Below are positions 28,870 to 37,307 of a stretch of 64,000 nt of DNA, piece by piece. The DNA comes from Thermohalobaculum sp039030715 (lineage in GTDB: Bacteria > Pseudomonadota > Alphaproteobacteria > Rhodobacterales > Rhodobacteraceae): contig JBCCDU010000003.1 of NCBI GenBank assembly GCA_039030715.1, positions 1 to 64,000 of the forward strand. The letters are read 5' to 3'. The notes below the pieces were generated by a model, which saw nothing but the letters and a program-made list of their open reading frames with translations, did no database searches and was not told the origin of the DNA. Position 1 is the stretch's first letter; the number at the start of each line of letters is the position of its first letter. The translations under genes were made by a program, and so were the position numbers.

Positions 28870-29820
28870 TCAGGCAGCCATCGGCAGGTCGTACTGCTCT
28901 GGCACCAATTGGCTCAGCTGGACCTCTACGTCGCGGCCATCCGTCGGCGCCCCGCAACACGGGATGGCATTGGCGTATCCGCCAGGCAGTTGCGGCCAGA
29001 CACTGCCCTGGACGCCCCGGATATGGAAGAGCGTAGAGCCACGCTCGGCCAATTGGCGCCGGACCTTCTTGCCGGGTTCTGGATAGGTTTCGTTCAGAAT
29101 GACGATTCCGTCCGGCAAGTGAGGCAAATACTGCTCAAGCACGCCTTTGCGGGCGATGTCGATCAGCACCATGGGTGCGTTGCCGCGGAACACGCTCAGA
29201 TCAATCGGTCCCGAACGCGGATCCAGTACCCGGTGCGGGATCCCCGCGTCTTTCATCATCGAGGCGACCTGCGCACCTACCAATCCTGCCCCCCCGAGCA
29301 GGATCGCGACGGTATGCTGGTTGCCCCCCTGTTGCCGCTCGCGGATCTCCGCAAACGCCTTGAACACCACCTGCGCCGCAACGTGGGAGGTGTCTTCGAA
29401 GAACGACTCGCCCCGCCGCGCGGCAGTCGACGGCAGAATGCCCGCCATTCGGATCGAAGGCAGGCCGGCCAATTTGGCCACCTTTTCCATGCGCCGCATC
29501 AGACGCGAAAAGTTCTCCGCATTGCGCGGCGCCAGGAAGTCCCGTTCCGTCATCAGCGACCCGAAAACCACACCGCGCGACCCCCCGCACTGCATGATCC
29601 CAATCGGGCACGGCACCCAACGTGCGACGTCCTCGAACCAAGCCGGCGCATAGTTTCGTGCATAGGCCGCACTGGCCGGGTACACGAAAAAGAACGTGTC
29701 AAACCACCTGAAACGACGATTTAAAACGCCAAACATTCGATACGGTAGGTTACTCAACGTAAGTATAGCAATTGGCAGCAATACAATCGACAGTAGTACA
29801 CGCCTCATATTTTTGGTCAT
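28870..29820 (-). CDS. unrecognised membrane-anchored Rossmann-fold protein
   Basis: The 316-residue product has an N-terminal membrane helix (about residues 7-27), a middle region (PIGIMQCGGSRGVVFGSLMT), and a dinucleotide-binding-like strand-loop-helix VAILLGGAGLVGAQVASMM near residues 170-190. A further strand-rich part contains PDGIVILNETYPEPG and ends PGGYANAIPCCG. The order of elements is reminiscent of shikimate/quinate dehydrogenase-like or acyl-ACP-reductase-like folds, but this is only an impression. The 5' end and upstream DNA are A+T richer than the neighbours. ACGGAGAC lies before the ATG. Confidence 0.7.
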   Translation of the reverse strand: MTKNMRRVLLSIVLLPIAILTLSNLPYRMFGVLNRRFRWFDTFFFVYPASAAYARNYAPAWFEDVARWVPCPIGIMQCGGSRGVVFGSLMTERDFLAPRNAENFSRLMRRMEKVAKLAGLPSIRMAGILPSTAARRGESFFEDTSHVAAQVVFKAFAEIRERQQGGNQHTVAILLGGAGLVGAQVASMMKDAGIPHRVLDPRSGPIDLSVFRGNAPMVLIDIARKGVLEQYLPHLPDGIVILNETYPEPGKKVRRQLAERGSTLFHIRGVQGSVWPQLPGGYANAIPCCGAPTDGRDVEVQLSQLVPEQYDLPMAA

Positions 29821-29933
29821 CGTTTTGTCTCCGTTAACACATCAGAGAAAGAACGACCCCAAGGCAAACGACCCAGGGGCCGCTCCCATCCACACAGATT
29901 CGAAGATTAGTTGCGGAGTCCATTAACTCCAAT

Positions 29934-29985
29934 GGCGAAGCGCCTATATTTCGCCAAAATTCATATCAATTTTCGCCATAATTCA
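29934..29985. promoter_or_regulatory. three TTCGCCA-type repeats, possible operator
   Basis: GGCGAA (29934-29939, inverted) and two direct copies TTTCGCCAAAATTCA (29949-29963) and TTTCGCCATAATTCA (29971-29985) lie in an A+T-rich stretch. The direct copies differ at one base in 15 and are offset by 22 bp, two helical turns. They lie upstream of the minus-strand gene starting at 29820 and touch the 3' end of the dioxygenase gene. Confidence 0.45.
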
Positions 29986-30756
29986 GAGAATTGGGAACCA
30001 GTCCGTTCGAAGTTTGTCTCCGGGCTTCATCGCATGCCCAGGAAATGGCGGCGAGGTTCGTCCAGGCCGTTCGACAAAACGGCAGTCATCGCCCACAAAT
30101 CTAAGCGACAGCGCACGGCGCCTCTGGCTGGTTTTATTGCCTGCGGCACCATGCGCCGTTCGGAAGTCGAACAGAACCGCATCCCCTGGTTGCATCGGCC
30201 ATTCCAGGATTTCGGCATCCTCGGGGTCCGCATCGGCGCTGGGCACGGGAACCCAATCGCCGGCATCGTAAAAGTCGCTGTCATCGGCCCATGAAACGGG
30301 ACGCATCATACGCGCCCACTGATGGCTGCCCGCGATGAAGCGCAGGGTCGCCTCCTCGACCGGATCGACCGGGATCCAGAAGCTGACAGTCTGCGTCCCC
30401 TCGACGAAGTAGTAGGGGCTGTCCTGATGCCAGGGCGTGGGCTTGGGCGTGCCCGCCTCTTTCACCAGCACATGGTCATGAAAGAACTGAGCATTCCGGC
30501 TTTGCATCACTTTCGCGGCGATCTCGGCAGCGGGCGAATTTCGGATCACGTCCTCGAATTCCGGGATACGGGTCCAGTTGCAGTAATCGTCGAAGAACCG
30601 TCCCTCGGTGACCGCATTTTCCGAGGCATAGGGGCCCGGCTCGGCCATGTTGCGGGCGATCCCGTCGCGGATCGTCTCGACCCAGTCGTTGAAGATCCCG
30701 CGCAGGACGATGGCGCCGTCACGCTCGAACGCCTGAATATCGCTGTCGTTCACCAT
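29983..30756 (-). CDS. phytanoyl-CoA dioxygenase family protein
   Basis: The 257-residue Fe(II)/2-oxoglutarate oxygenase has the iron-binding HxD in TPWHQDSPYY (near residue 115) and the distal His in FRTAHGAAGN, with the 2-oxoglutarate-binding Arg in RRRALSLRFVGDD. The family hydroxylates many small molecules; the substrate is unknown. GGAGG precedes the ATG. It diverges from the aspartate aminotransferase gene. Confidence 0.88.
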   Translation of the reverse strand: MVNDSDIQAFERDGAIVLRGIFNDWVETIRDGIARNMAEPGPYASENAVTEGRFFDDYCNWTRIPEFEDVIRNSPAAEIAAKVMQSRNAQFFHDHVLVKEAGTPKPTPWHQDSPYYFVEGTQTVSFWIPVDPVEEATLRFIAGSHQWARMMRPVSWADDSDFYDAGDWVPVPSADADPEDAEILEWPMQPGDAVLFDFRTAHGAAGNKTSQRRRALSLRFVGDDCRFVERPGRTSPPFPGHAMKPGDKLRTDWFPIL

Positions 30757-30883
30757 GGGAAACCTCCGCCCACCACATGTTGCGAACTGGCAGCGCGCAG
30801 TCGTGCCTTTGCGTCAGAGACCGCTTGCCCGCCGTGATCCGGAGTCGTAGAACGCCCCCATTCACCTTTCAAGGAGCAAAGAA

Positions 30884-32086
30884 ATGGCCTTCCTCGCCGA
30901 CAGTCTCGCCCGCGTGAAACCCTCGCCCACGATCGCCGTGTCGAACAAGGCGCGCGAACTGAAGGCCGCCGGCAAGGACGTGATTGGCCTGGGCGCGGGA
31001 GAGCCGGATTTCGATACCCCCGACAACATCAAGGCAGCCGCCAAACGTGCGATAGATGAAGGGAAAACCAAGTACACCGCCCCTGACGGTATTCCCGAAC
31101 TGAAGGAGGCCATCGCCGCCAAATTCAAGCGCGAGAACAACCTGGATTATGCGCCAAGCCAGGTCAGCGTCGGCACCGGCGGCAAGCAGGTGCTTTACAA
31201 TGCGCTGATCGCGACCCTGAACCCAGGCGACGAGGTGCTGATTCCGGCGCCCTACTGGGTCAGCTATCCCGACATGGTGTTGCTGGGGGGCGGCGAGCCG
31301 GTGGTCATCGAAACGTCGATCGACACCAACTTCAAGATGACGCCGGAGGCGCTGGAAGCCGCGATCACGCCCAAGACCAAGTGGCTGATCTTCAACTCAC
31401 CCTCCAACCCCTCCGGCGCGGGCTATGGTTGGGACGAGATGAAGGCGCTGACCGATGTCTTGGTACGCCACCCCCATGTCTGGATCATGACAGATGATAT
31501 GTATGAGCATCTGGTCTTCGACGATTTCAAGTTCTGCACGCCGGCGGAGGTCGAACCCAGGCTGATGGACCGGACCCTCACGGTTAACGGCGTCTCCAAA
31601 GCCTATGCCATGACGGGCTGGCGGATCGGCTATGCGGCGGGCCCACAGGAGCTGATCAACGCGATGCGCAAGGTGCAGTCGCAATCTACCTCCAATCCCT
31701 CTTCGATCAGCCAATACGCAGCAGTCGAGGCATTGAACGGAACGCAGGATTACATTCCGGAGAATGCCAAACTGTTCCAGCGGCGGCGCGATCTGGTCGT
31801 CTCGATGCTGAACCAGTGCAACGGGATCGAATGCCCGATGCCAGAGGGGGCCTTCTATGTATATCCTTCTATCGCGGGTTGTATCGGCAAGACCGCTCCA
31901 TCAGGAAATGTCATCGAAACCGACGAGGATTTCGTTACCGAATTGCTGGAAGCGGAAGGCGTCGCCGTGGTCCATGGCGCGGCATTCGGCACCAGCCCGA
32001 ACTTCCGCGCATCCTATGCCACGTCGGATGAGGCCCTGCAGGAAGCTTGCACACGCATTCAGCGCTTCTGCGGCAGCCTTACCTGA
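30884..32086 (+). CDS. pyridoxal-phosphate aspartate aminotransferase (class I)
   Basis: The 400-residue fold-type I aminotransferase has GLGAGEPDFDTPDNI, SPSNPSGAGYGWDEM and the PLP-lysine motif NGVSKAYAMTGWRIGY near residue 238. This 1-beta subgroup transaminates aspartate and often prephenate as well, so it may serve both. AAGGAG precedes the ATG. A long palindrome follows the stop. Confidence 0.94.
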   Translation: MAFLADSLARVKPSPTIAVSNKARELKAAGKDVIGLGAGEPDFDTPDNIKAAAKRAIDEGKTKYTAPDGIPELKEAIAAKFKRENNLDYAPSQVSVGTGGKQVLYNALIATLNPGDEVLIPAPYWVSYPDMVLLGGGEPVVIETSIDTNFKMTPEALEAAITPKTKWLIFNSPSNPSGAGYGWDEMKALTDVLVRHPHVWIMTDDMYEHLVFDDFKFCTPAEVEPRLMDRTLTVNGVSKAYAMTGWRIGYAAGPQELINAMRKVQSQSTSNPSSISQYAAVEALNGTQDYIPENAKLFQRRRDLVVSMLNQCNGIECPMPEGAFYVYPSIAGCIGKTAPSGNVIETDEDFVTELLEAEGVAVVHGAAFGTSPNFRASYATSDEALQEACTRIQRFCGSLT

Positions 32087-32107
32087 ACCTCGTTTACAGC
32101 TCGATAA

Positions 32108-32145
32108 TTGCGCTCAAGTTGACCTTAGGTCAGACTTGGGCGCAA
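32108..32145 (+). terminator. 38-bp interrupted palindrome after the aminotransferase gene
   Basis: Left arm TTGCGCTCAAGTTGACCT (32108-32125) pairs with right arm AGGTCAGACTTGGGCGCAA (32127-32145), with one G-T pair and one bulged base around a single central T. It starts 21 bp after the aminotransferase stop and is followed by CTCTTTG. An intrinsic terminator is the simplest reading; a protein-binding palindrome for the next gene is possible. Confidence 0.6.
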
Positions 32146-32155
32146 CTCTTTGCAA

Positions 32156-32170
32156 TTAAGTCAAAATTAT
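32156..32170 (+). promoter_or_regulatory. near-match CtrA box upstream of the Hint-domain gene
   Basis: TTAA (32156-32159), seven bases, TTAT (32167-32170): one mismatch to the TTAA-N7-TTAA CtrA consensus. It is 43 bp before the ATG, almost the same distance as the perfect box before dprA in this window. The region is A+T-rich, so chance is a real possibility. Confidence 0.3.
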
Positions 32171-32212
32171 GGCAATGTGATTCAAAGTTAGTGTTAATCG
32201 AGTGGGGTAGGT

Positions 32213-33331
32213 ATGGCAGACAACCTGATTGGCCCAGTTTTCTTGGGCTCTGACCTCTTTGTGTCGTCCAGTCCGAACGGAACCGCATCCGGAACTGCGG
32301 TGACCAACGCATCGGACACCGTTGTGGGTGACGTCTATCAGTTCAACGGCGCTGCGGTATCTGGGCAGTTGATCGTCAATGATGACGACACGGACGGTTT
32401 TTTCGAAGATAGCCGCGGCGGCGGGTCGACAGTCCCCGATCAGGAGACCGGCGGCCCCCAGACCATCGCCGCAGGCACAGATCCACGCTTTGGTAATGTC
32501 GGCGACGTGCTGGAACTGGAGTCGATCTTAACCTTCAGCGGCTCCGACGATTCGACGGTTCAGGTTCTGATCATCAACAACAACAGCATCGGTGGCAGCG
32601 CTTTCAGCGGTGAGTTCTTTCTGCCCCTGCAGCCTCTGGTGGCAGGTGTCGACTACACATTGACCGAGGCGGATGTCGATCCCGACCCGCTGCCCTATCT
32701 GATCATCCCCTGCTTCACCGATGGTACACTGATCCGCATGGCCGATGGCACCGAACGACCGATCGAAGATCTGGTCGTCGGCGATATGGTGCTGACGGTG
32801 GATGGCGCAGCCCGCGAAATCCGCTGGATCGGGGCACGCAAGCTGGATGCCATCGATCTCGCCCTGCATCACAAGTGGCGTCCGGTCTGCATCCATGCGG
32901 GCGCACTGGGCAACGAGACCGACCTGCATGTCTCGCAACTCCACCGAATGCTGATCCGCGACTGGCGGGCCGAGGTGATGTTCGGCCAATCCGAGATGCT
33001 CGCCACCGCGCGCGATCTGATCAATGGGGAAACGATCCATATCTGCGAAGGCGCAAAGAAGGTCACCTATTTCCACCTGCTCTTCGACCAGCACGAGATC
33101 ATTTTCGCCAATGGCGCGCCCAGCGAGAGTTTCCACCCTGGCGAGGTCGCGCTCGACTCGCTGGAAGAAGCGATGCGTGAAGAGATCTTCGAGCTGTTCC
33201 CGATGCTGCGTGACAACCTGACGGACGGTTATGGCAAGCTCGCCCGCCCTGCCCTGCGCAGGTACGAGGCGCAGCTTCTTGCACGTACCCGCGGCGGCGC
33301 GGCGGCTCAAGCGGCACCCGGGGTCCACTGA
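32213..33331 (+). CDS. Hint-domain (hedgehog/intein) protein
   Basis: The 372-residue product has an Asp/Gly/Ser-rich N-terminal part (about residues 1-160) without a classical signal peptide, then a Hint domain starting at Cys167: IIPCFTDGTLIRMADGTERP, then DLVVGDMVLTVDG. A later block DLHVSQLHRMLIRDW resembles Hint block B, and FHLLFDQHEIIFANG follows. This layout is typical of Rhodobacterales Hint-domain proteins of unknown role. The expected reaction is self-cleavage before Cys167. The N-terminal part would then be released or transferred, possibly after export by a type I system. Confidence 0.85.
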   Translation: MADNLIGPVFLGSDLFVSSSPNGTASGTAVTNASDTVVGDVYQFNGAAVSGQLIVNDDDTDGFFEDSRGGGSTVPDQETGGPQTIAAGTDPRFGNVGDVLELESILTFSGSDDSTVQVLIINNNSIGGSAFSGEFFLPLQPLVAGVDYTLTEADVDPDPLPYLIIPCFTDGTLIRMADGTERPIEDLVVGDMVLTVDGAAREIRWIGARKLDAIDLALHHKWRPVCIHAGALGNETDLHVSQLHRMLIRDWRAEVMFGQSEMLATARDLINGETIHICEGAKKVTYFHLLFDQHEIIFANGAPSESFHPGEVALDSLEEAMREEIFELFPMLRDNLTDGYGKLARPALRRYEAQLLARTRGGAAAQAAPGVH

Positions 33332-33476
33332 CCCCGTCCACGCACAGGACTCAAGCCCGGTGCGCCCGGCACTTTCTGTCGGTTTCGCCTTCCGGCCCTG
33401 CCCGAAATCCGCTATGGCAGGGTCGTGATGGATTGATGCCGTTTGGGTGGCGGCACAAAAACGGGATCGGGGTCGC

Positions 33477-33860
33477 ATGAAGCTCTACTTTCGCAAACGC
33501 AAACAAGGTGCGTTCGCGTTCCGGCTCGACGTCGAGAACCGCCAGCGGCGGCTGGAGCTTATCCAGGTCGCGACCATCACCGGCAAAGGAGAGGTTCGCC
33601 CGCATAAACGCTTTCCCCCGACGCCCGAAGAAATGACCGAGATCGAAGCCTGGATAAAGACCCAGGCCGAAGGGAACCCGCCGACGCCTGGCGAGAAGTC
33701 GGTGGAGGAGATCAACCTGATCACGCAGTGGGTCGCCAAGGATGCGGGCGACGAGGAGATCCTCAGCGCATCGGACCCCATCCTGCTGGCCGTCCACGAC
33801 CTGCGCCATGAAATCGTCCGCCGGCTGTCGCGCGTGGGCGAGAGTAAGGACGAGGACTAA
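33477..33860 (+). CDS. conserved hypothetical protein
   Basis: The 127-residue soluble, charged protein starts MKLYFRKRKQGAFAFRLDVE and contains PTPEEMTEIEAWIKTQAEG and ISLIT-like hydrophobic patches. I recognise no family. The start at 33477 is chosen over 33447 because a G-rich stretch (CGGGATCGGGG) precedes the ATG. Its stop overlaps the convergent sulfotransferase stop by four bases (CTAA). Confidence 0.65.
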   Translation: MKLYFRKRKQGAFAFRLDVENRQRRLELIQVATITGKGEVRPHKRFPPTPEEMTEIEAWIKTQAEGNPPTPGEKSVEEINLITQWVAKDAGDEEILSASDPILLAVHDLRHEIVRRLSRVGESKDED

Positions 33861-34582
33861 ACCTCAAGCCGGTGCGCGCGCATCGCCTCGTAGTGCGGCG
33901 CGCATTGCTCGACAATCGAGGCAAGCTCCAGCGGCGGCGCATGGGCTGGCTGAGGCGCTGCAAACCCGGTAGAACGCTCGACCTCACCGTACCAATGGGC
34001 CGCCCAGACCCCGTCGCTGTCGCGCCGCCCGGCCGGCCATGTCAGCATGGTTTGGTCGAAAGCCACATTCAGACATGCGCACAGCGCGCGCAACATCTCC
34101 TCGGGCCGCTCCAGCACATCTCGCGCCTCGATCACCGGGGGTGCGCTGCCAGTCTTCTGGCAGACCCGGTCAAACAGTTCCGCCTGACGCTGGAAACCAA
34201 GATCCTCGGCACGCATGTCCGGAAACTTGCGATTGAAGGAAGTCACAACCTCCCCCGGTGGGCGGATCAGAAAGGCGTTCGCGCAGCTATCCATCCACTC
34301 CAACGGCGCTCCGGCTACCATGTGCTGGCACATATGCTTCTGAAAAATGATGGGGGCATCGGAGCGGGTGGCGCAGTGACTGGCAACATCCTGCCAATCG
34401 GTCTGCATCCCCGCGATCACCGCATCGCGCATCGGATGGGACAGGCCGGTATCGACCAGATAGGCGCCATAGAACGGCTCGTCCATCACCAGGCAATCCG
34501 GCCGGTTCTCCCAGGCGCGCATCATCGCCGTCGAGATATTGCGCGGCCCGGACCACATGGCGATGCGCTGTGTTTCTGTCAT
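33857..34582 (-). CDS. sulfotransferase-like protein
   Basis: The 241-residue product begins MTETQRIAMWSGPRNISTAM, which contains a 5'-phosphosulfate-binding-like P-loop (WSGPRNIST). It has a second region, NAFLIRPPGEVVTSFNRKFP, resembling the 3'-phosphate-binding part of PAPS sulfotransferases. The acceptor is unknown. It is a single gene converging with the preceding small gene. Confidence 0.8.
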   Translation of the reverse strand: MTETQRIAMWSGPRNISTAMMRAWENRPDCLVMDEPFYGAYLVDTGLSHPMRDAVIAGMQTDWQDVASHCATRSDAPIIFQKHMCQHMVAGAPLEWMDSCANAFLIRPPGEVVTSFNRKFPDMRAEDLGFQRQAELFDRVCQKTGSAPPVIEARDVLERPEEMLRALCACLNVAFDQTMLTWPAGRRDSDGVWAAHWYGEVERSTGFAAPQPAHAPPLELASIVEQCAPHYEAMRAHRLEV

Positions 34583-34615
34583 CGCGGGATCCCAAGCCGT
34601 ATGCGTGTCGCTTCG

Positions 34616-35116
34616 CTATTTCACAAAAGCAATCGAGAATTCCGCGCCGCTGTCAAGCCATGCGGTATAGGCATCGAAGACACCCATCCGGTGCGCGATC
34701 AGAAACTCCCCCGCTGGCGAGACTGGTTTGAACGCCGCATCGCCCTGCTCGGTCTGCGGCTTGGCATAGGGACTGGTCTGATCGCCAAAGACCCGGTGCA
34801 TATTCATGTCGATGATCGTGTTGCGCAGCCGAAGCACGCGTTTCAGGAAGTACTCCGCTGCCAGGCGCTCTCCATACAGCTCTCTGTCGAGTGAGGCTTC
34901 CGCCGCCCGACACGCTTCCGCCAACAGAACGACGTAGTCGACCGGTTCCTCGCGTGACAAAAACCGCGCCCGGTTGTCATAGTGATTGCATCCCGCATGC
35001 AAAAGCGCGCGCGGGAAACCCGATTTGCCGTCCGGTTCGCCCGGCCGGTCGCCCGCGGCTGCCGGCGCGAAACCGATCAGGATAAATGCGAAAAGTGCTG
35101 CAAGTGCTCGCTTCAT
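34616..35116 (-). CDS. secreted protein of unknown function
   Basis: The 166-residue product has a signal peptide (MKRALAALFAFILIGFAPAAAG). The mature part has two cysteines (LHAGCNHYDN and EACRAAEA) and a helix-rich middle, EYFLKRVLRLRNTIIDMNMH. I do not recognise the family. Two ATGs are possible (35122, 35116); GGGGAG is too close to the first, so the second is used. It lies upstream of, and on the same strand as, the sulfotransferase gene. Confidence 0.68.
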   Translation of the reverse strand: MKRALAALFAFILIGFAPAAAGDRPGEPDGKSGFPRALLHAGCNHYDNRARFLSREEPVDYVVLLAEACRAAEASLDRELYGERLAAEYFLKRVLRLRNTIIDMNMHRVFGDQTSPYAKPQTEQGDAAFKPVSPAGEFLIAHRMGVFDAYTAWLDSGAEFSIAFVK

Positions 35117-35254
35117 CTGCATATCTCCCCTCTACTCATCCGCAACAAGACTGCCATAAAACCGAGAAAGTCGGAAAAATACTGTGAGGTTCTTCCTATT
35201 GGCAGTGGAGTGGCCCGTCTTGCTTGCTCAGATGTCCTCTGTTAGAGGCGCCGC

Positions 35255-35974
35255 ATGAACGCCCCTCCCCCGCCCGAGACCGCAGCCTATGCGGCCAAGA
35301 TGCGCCGGATCGCGCGCTGGCAGAGGCCGCTTGTCACCCCCTGGGACCGCCTGCGCGCCTGGACCAACATGCTGTTTGTCGATCATGGCATTTTCCGCCT
35401 GTTCTATGTGAATATGCATCAGATCTCGCCCCGCGCATGGCGCTCGGCCCAGCCGTTTCCGCACCATATCCGGAGGTTTGCCAAGGCAGGCGGGCGCACC
35501 GTGATCAGTCTGCGCGGCGGCCTGACCTTTGGCTCGCTGCCACTAGAACGCGAGGCCTGCGAAGCCCAAGGCCTGACCTTTGAGACCTTCGTGCTGCGGT
35601 CACGCGCCCTGCCGGACTACGAGGACCTCTGCGCCATCGAGGAGCTTTTCGCACGTCTCGAATACCCAGTGCTGTTCCACTGCAAATCGGGCGCCGATCG
35701 GGCCGGCTTCATGGCCGCGCTTTTCCTGGTATTGGCCGAGGGTAGACCGGTGGCCGAGGCGCAACGGCAGCTCTCCCCGCGCTTTGGCCATATTCGTCAG
35801 GGAAAGACCGGGGTTCTGGACGCGTTTTTCGATACATATCGGGCAGATACCGGCGGCGACATCCCGCTGATGGAATGGGCACGCACTCAATACGATCGTG
35901 ACGCCGTCATGTGCGCGTTCAAGGCCAGCGGGATCGGCAGCCTGCTGACGGAAAAACTGTTGCGGCGCGAGTGA
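35255..35974 (+). CDS. tyrosine/dual-specificity phosphatase-like protein
   Basis: The 239-residue protein has the CX5R phosphatase P-loop in LFHCKSGADRAGFMAALFL near residue 147, and the upstream segment GGRTVISLRGG. This indicates a bacterial protein-tyrosine-phosphatase-like enzyme; the substrate could be a protein or a lipid phosphate. No membrane segment is evident. It is followed on the same strand, after 78 bp, by a class V aminotransferase. Confidence 0.85.
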   Translation: MNAPPPPETAAYAAKMRRIARWQRPLVTPWDRLRAWTNMLFVDHGIFRLFYVNMHQISPRAWRSAQPFPHHIRRFAKAGGRTVISLRGGLTFGSLPLEREACEAQGLTFETFVLRSRALPDYEDLCAIEELFARLEYPVLFHCKSGADRAGFMAALFLVLAEGRPVAEAQRQLSPRFGHIRQGKTGVLDAFFDTYRADTGGDIPLMEWARTQYDRDAVMCAFKASGIGSLLTEKLLRRE

Positions 35975-36052
35975 GCTTTCATCGCAAGCGTTGATGGATC
36001 GCATCACAAATGCCGCATTGTCATCTGCCGGACCTGGCGTAGCCTTCGTGCA

Positions 36053-37300
36053 ATGAAACACAGCGCTGAAATTCCCCCCGTCTCGCTCAATCACGGTCGT
36101 TCGCTGGTCTCGATCCCCGGTCCCACCGTGATCCCCGACCGCGTGTTGTCGGCCATGCATCAACCGATGCCGAATATCTACGAAGGTCCGCTGGTCGATC
36201 TGTCGGAAAGCGTCCTCAGCGATCTGAACAGGATCGCCCTGACCGATGGGGCGAGTTTCATTGCCATCGCAAATGGCCACGGCGCGTGGGAGATGGCGCT
36301 GACCAACACCCTCTCACGCGGGGACAAGGTGTTGGTGCTGGAGTCCGGCCGCTTTGCCGTTGGCTGGGGCGAGATGGGTCAGGATCTGGGCCTCCAGGCC
36401 GAAGTGCTGGAGGCCGGAGACCGCCGCGCCGTCGACCCCGCAGCGGTGGAGGCGCGCTTGCGTGCCGACACGAACCACGAGATCAAAGCCATTCTGGTCG
36501 TGCAGATCGACACCGCATCCTCGGCCTGGAACGACATCGCGGCGATACGGCGCGCAATCGATGCGGCCGGACATCCGGCGCTCTACATGGTCGACTGCAT
36601 CGCCTCGCTGGGCTGCGTCGAATACCGGATGGATGAGTGGGGCGTGGATGTCACCGTTGGCGGCAGTCAGAAGGGCCTGATGGTGCCACCCGGGCTGGGC
36701 CTGAACTGGGCCAGCGCCAAAGCGCTGCAGGCCCATGCCACCGCAAACCTGCGCACGCGCTACTGGGATTGGACCGCGCGGTTGCAGGAAGGTGCGCACT
36801 ATCTGCGCTACTGCGGCACGCCGCCGGTTCAGCATATCTATGGCATGCGCACGGCGCTGGATATGATCGCCGAGGAAGGGCTGGAGAATATCTGGCGCCG
36901 CCATAGTGTCTTTGCCAACGCGGTGCGCGCCGCCGTCGAAGCCTGGGCCGTGCCGAACGGGTTGGAATTTCATATGCAGAGCGCTGCGAACCGGGCGAAC
37001 TCCGTCACCACGGTGCGTTCCAACGCGATCGATGCCGAGCGGTTGCGCGTGATTTGCGAGGAAGGCGCGGGCCTGACCATCGGGATCGGACTGGGCCAGG
37101 CCGAGGGAACAGCCTTTCGCATCGGTCATATGGGGCATCTGAACCCACCGATGGTTCTGGGCACGCTGGCCACGGTCGAAGCCGCATTAATCTCGGTAGA
37201 GGCTCCGATAGGCGGCAGCGGCGTCGCGGCAGCAGCGGCGGTTGTCGCGGAGGCTCTGGCATCCCACGCATCTCCGGCGGAAGCCCCCAGCGGGATCTGA
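36053..37300 (+). CDS. class V aminotransferase (serine/alanine--glyoxylate-like)
   Basis: The 415-residue PLP enzyme belongs to the alanine/serine-glyoxylate aminotransferase group: SIPGPTVIPDRVLSAM, IANGHGAWEMAL, YMVDCIASLGCVEYRMDEWG and the PLP-lysine motif VGGSQKGLMVPPGL. Related enzymes act on serine, alanine or pyridoxamine; the substrate is not decided by sequence. No serine-cycle genes are beside it. It converges on arfB with a 7-bp gap. Confidence 0.87.
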   Translation: MKHSAEIPPVSLNHGRSLVSIPGPTVIPDRVLSAMHQPMPNIYEGPLVDLSESVLSDLNRIALTDGASFIAIANGHGAWEMALTNTLSRGDKVLVLESGRFAVGWGEMGQDLGLQAEVLEAGDRRAVDPAAVEARLRADTNHEIKAILVVQIDTASSAWNDIAAIRRAIDAAGHPALYMVDCIASLGCVEYRMDEWGVDVTVGGSQKGLMVPPGLGLNWASAKALQAHATANLRTRYWDWTARLQEGAHYLRYCGTPPVQHIYGMRTALDMIAEEGLENIWRRHSVFANAVRAAVEAWAVPNGLEFHMQSAANRANSVTTVRSNAIDAERLRVICEEGAGLTIGIGLGQAEGTAFRIGHMGHLNPPMVLGTLATVEAALISVEAPIGGSGVAAAAAVVAEALASHASPAEAPSGI

Positions 37301-37307
37301 GTGGCCC

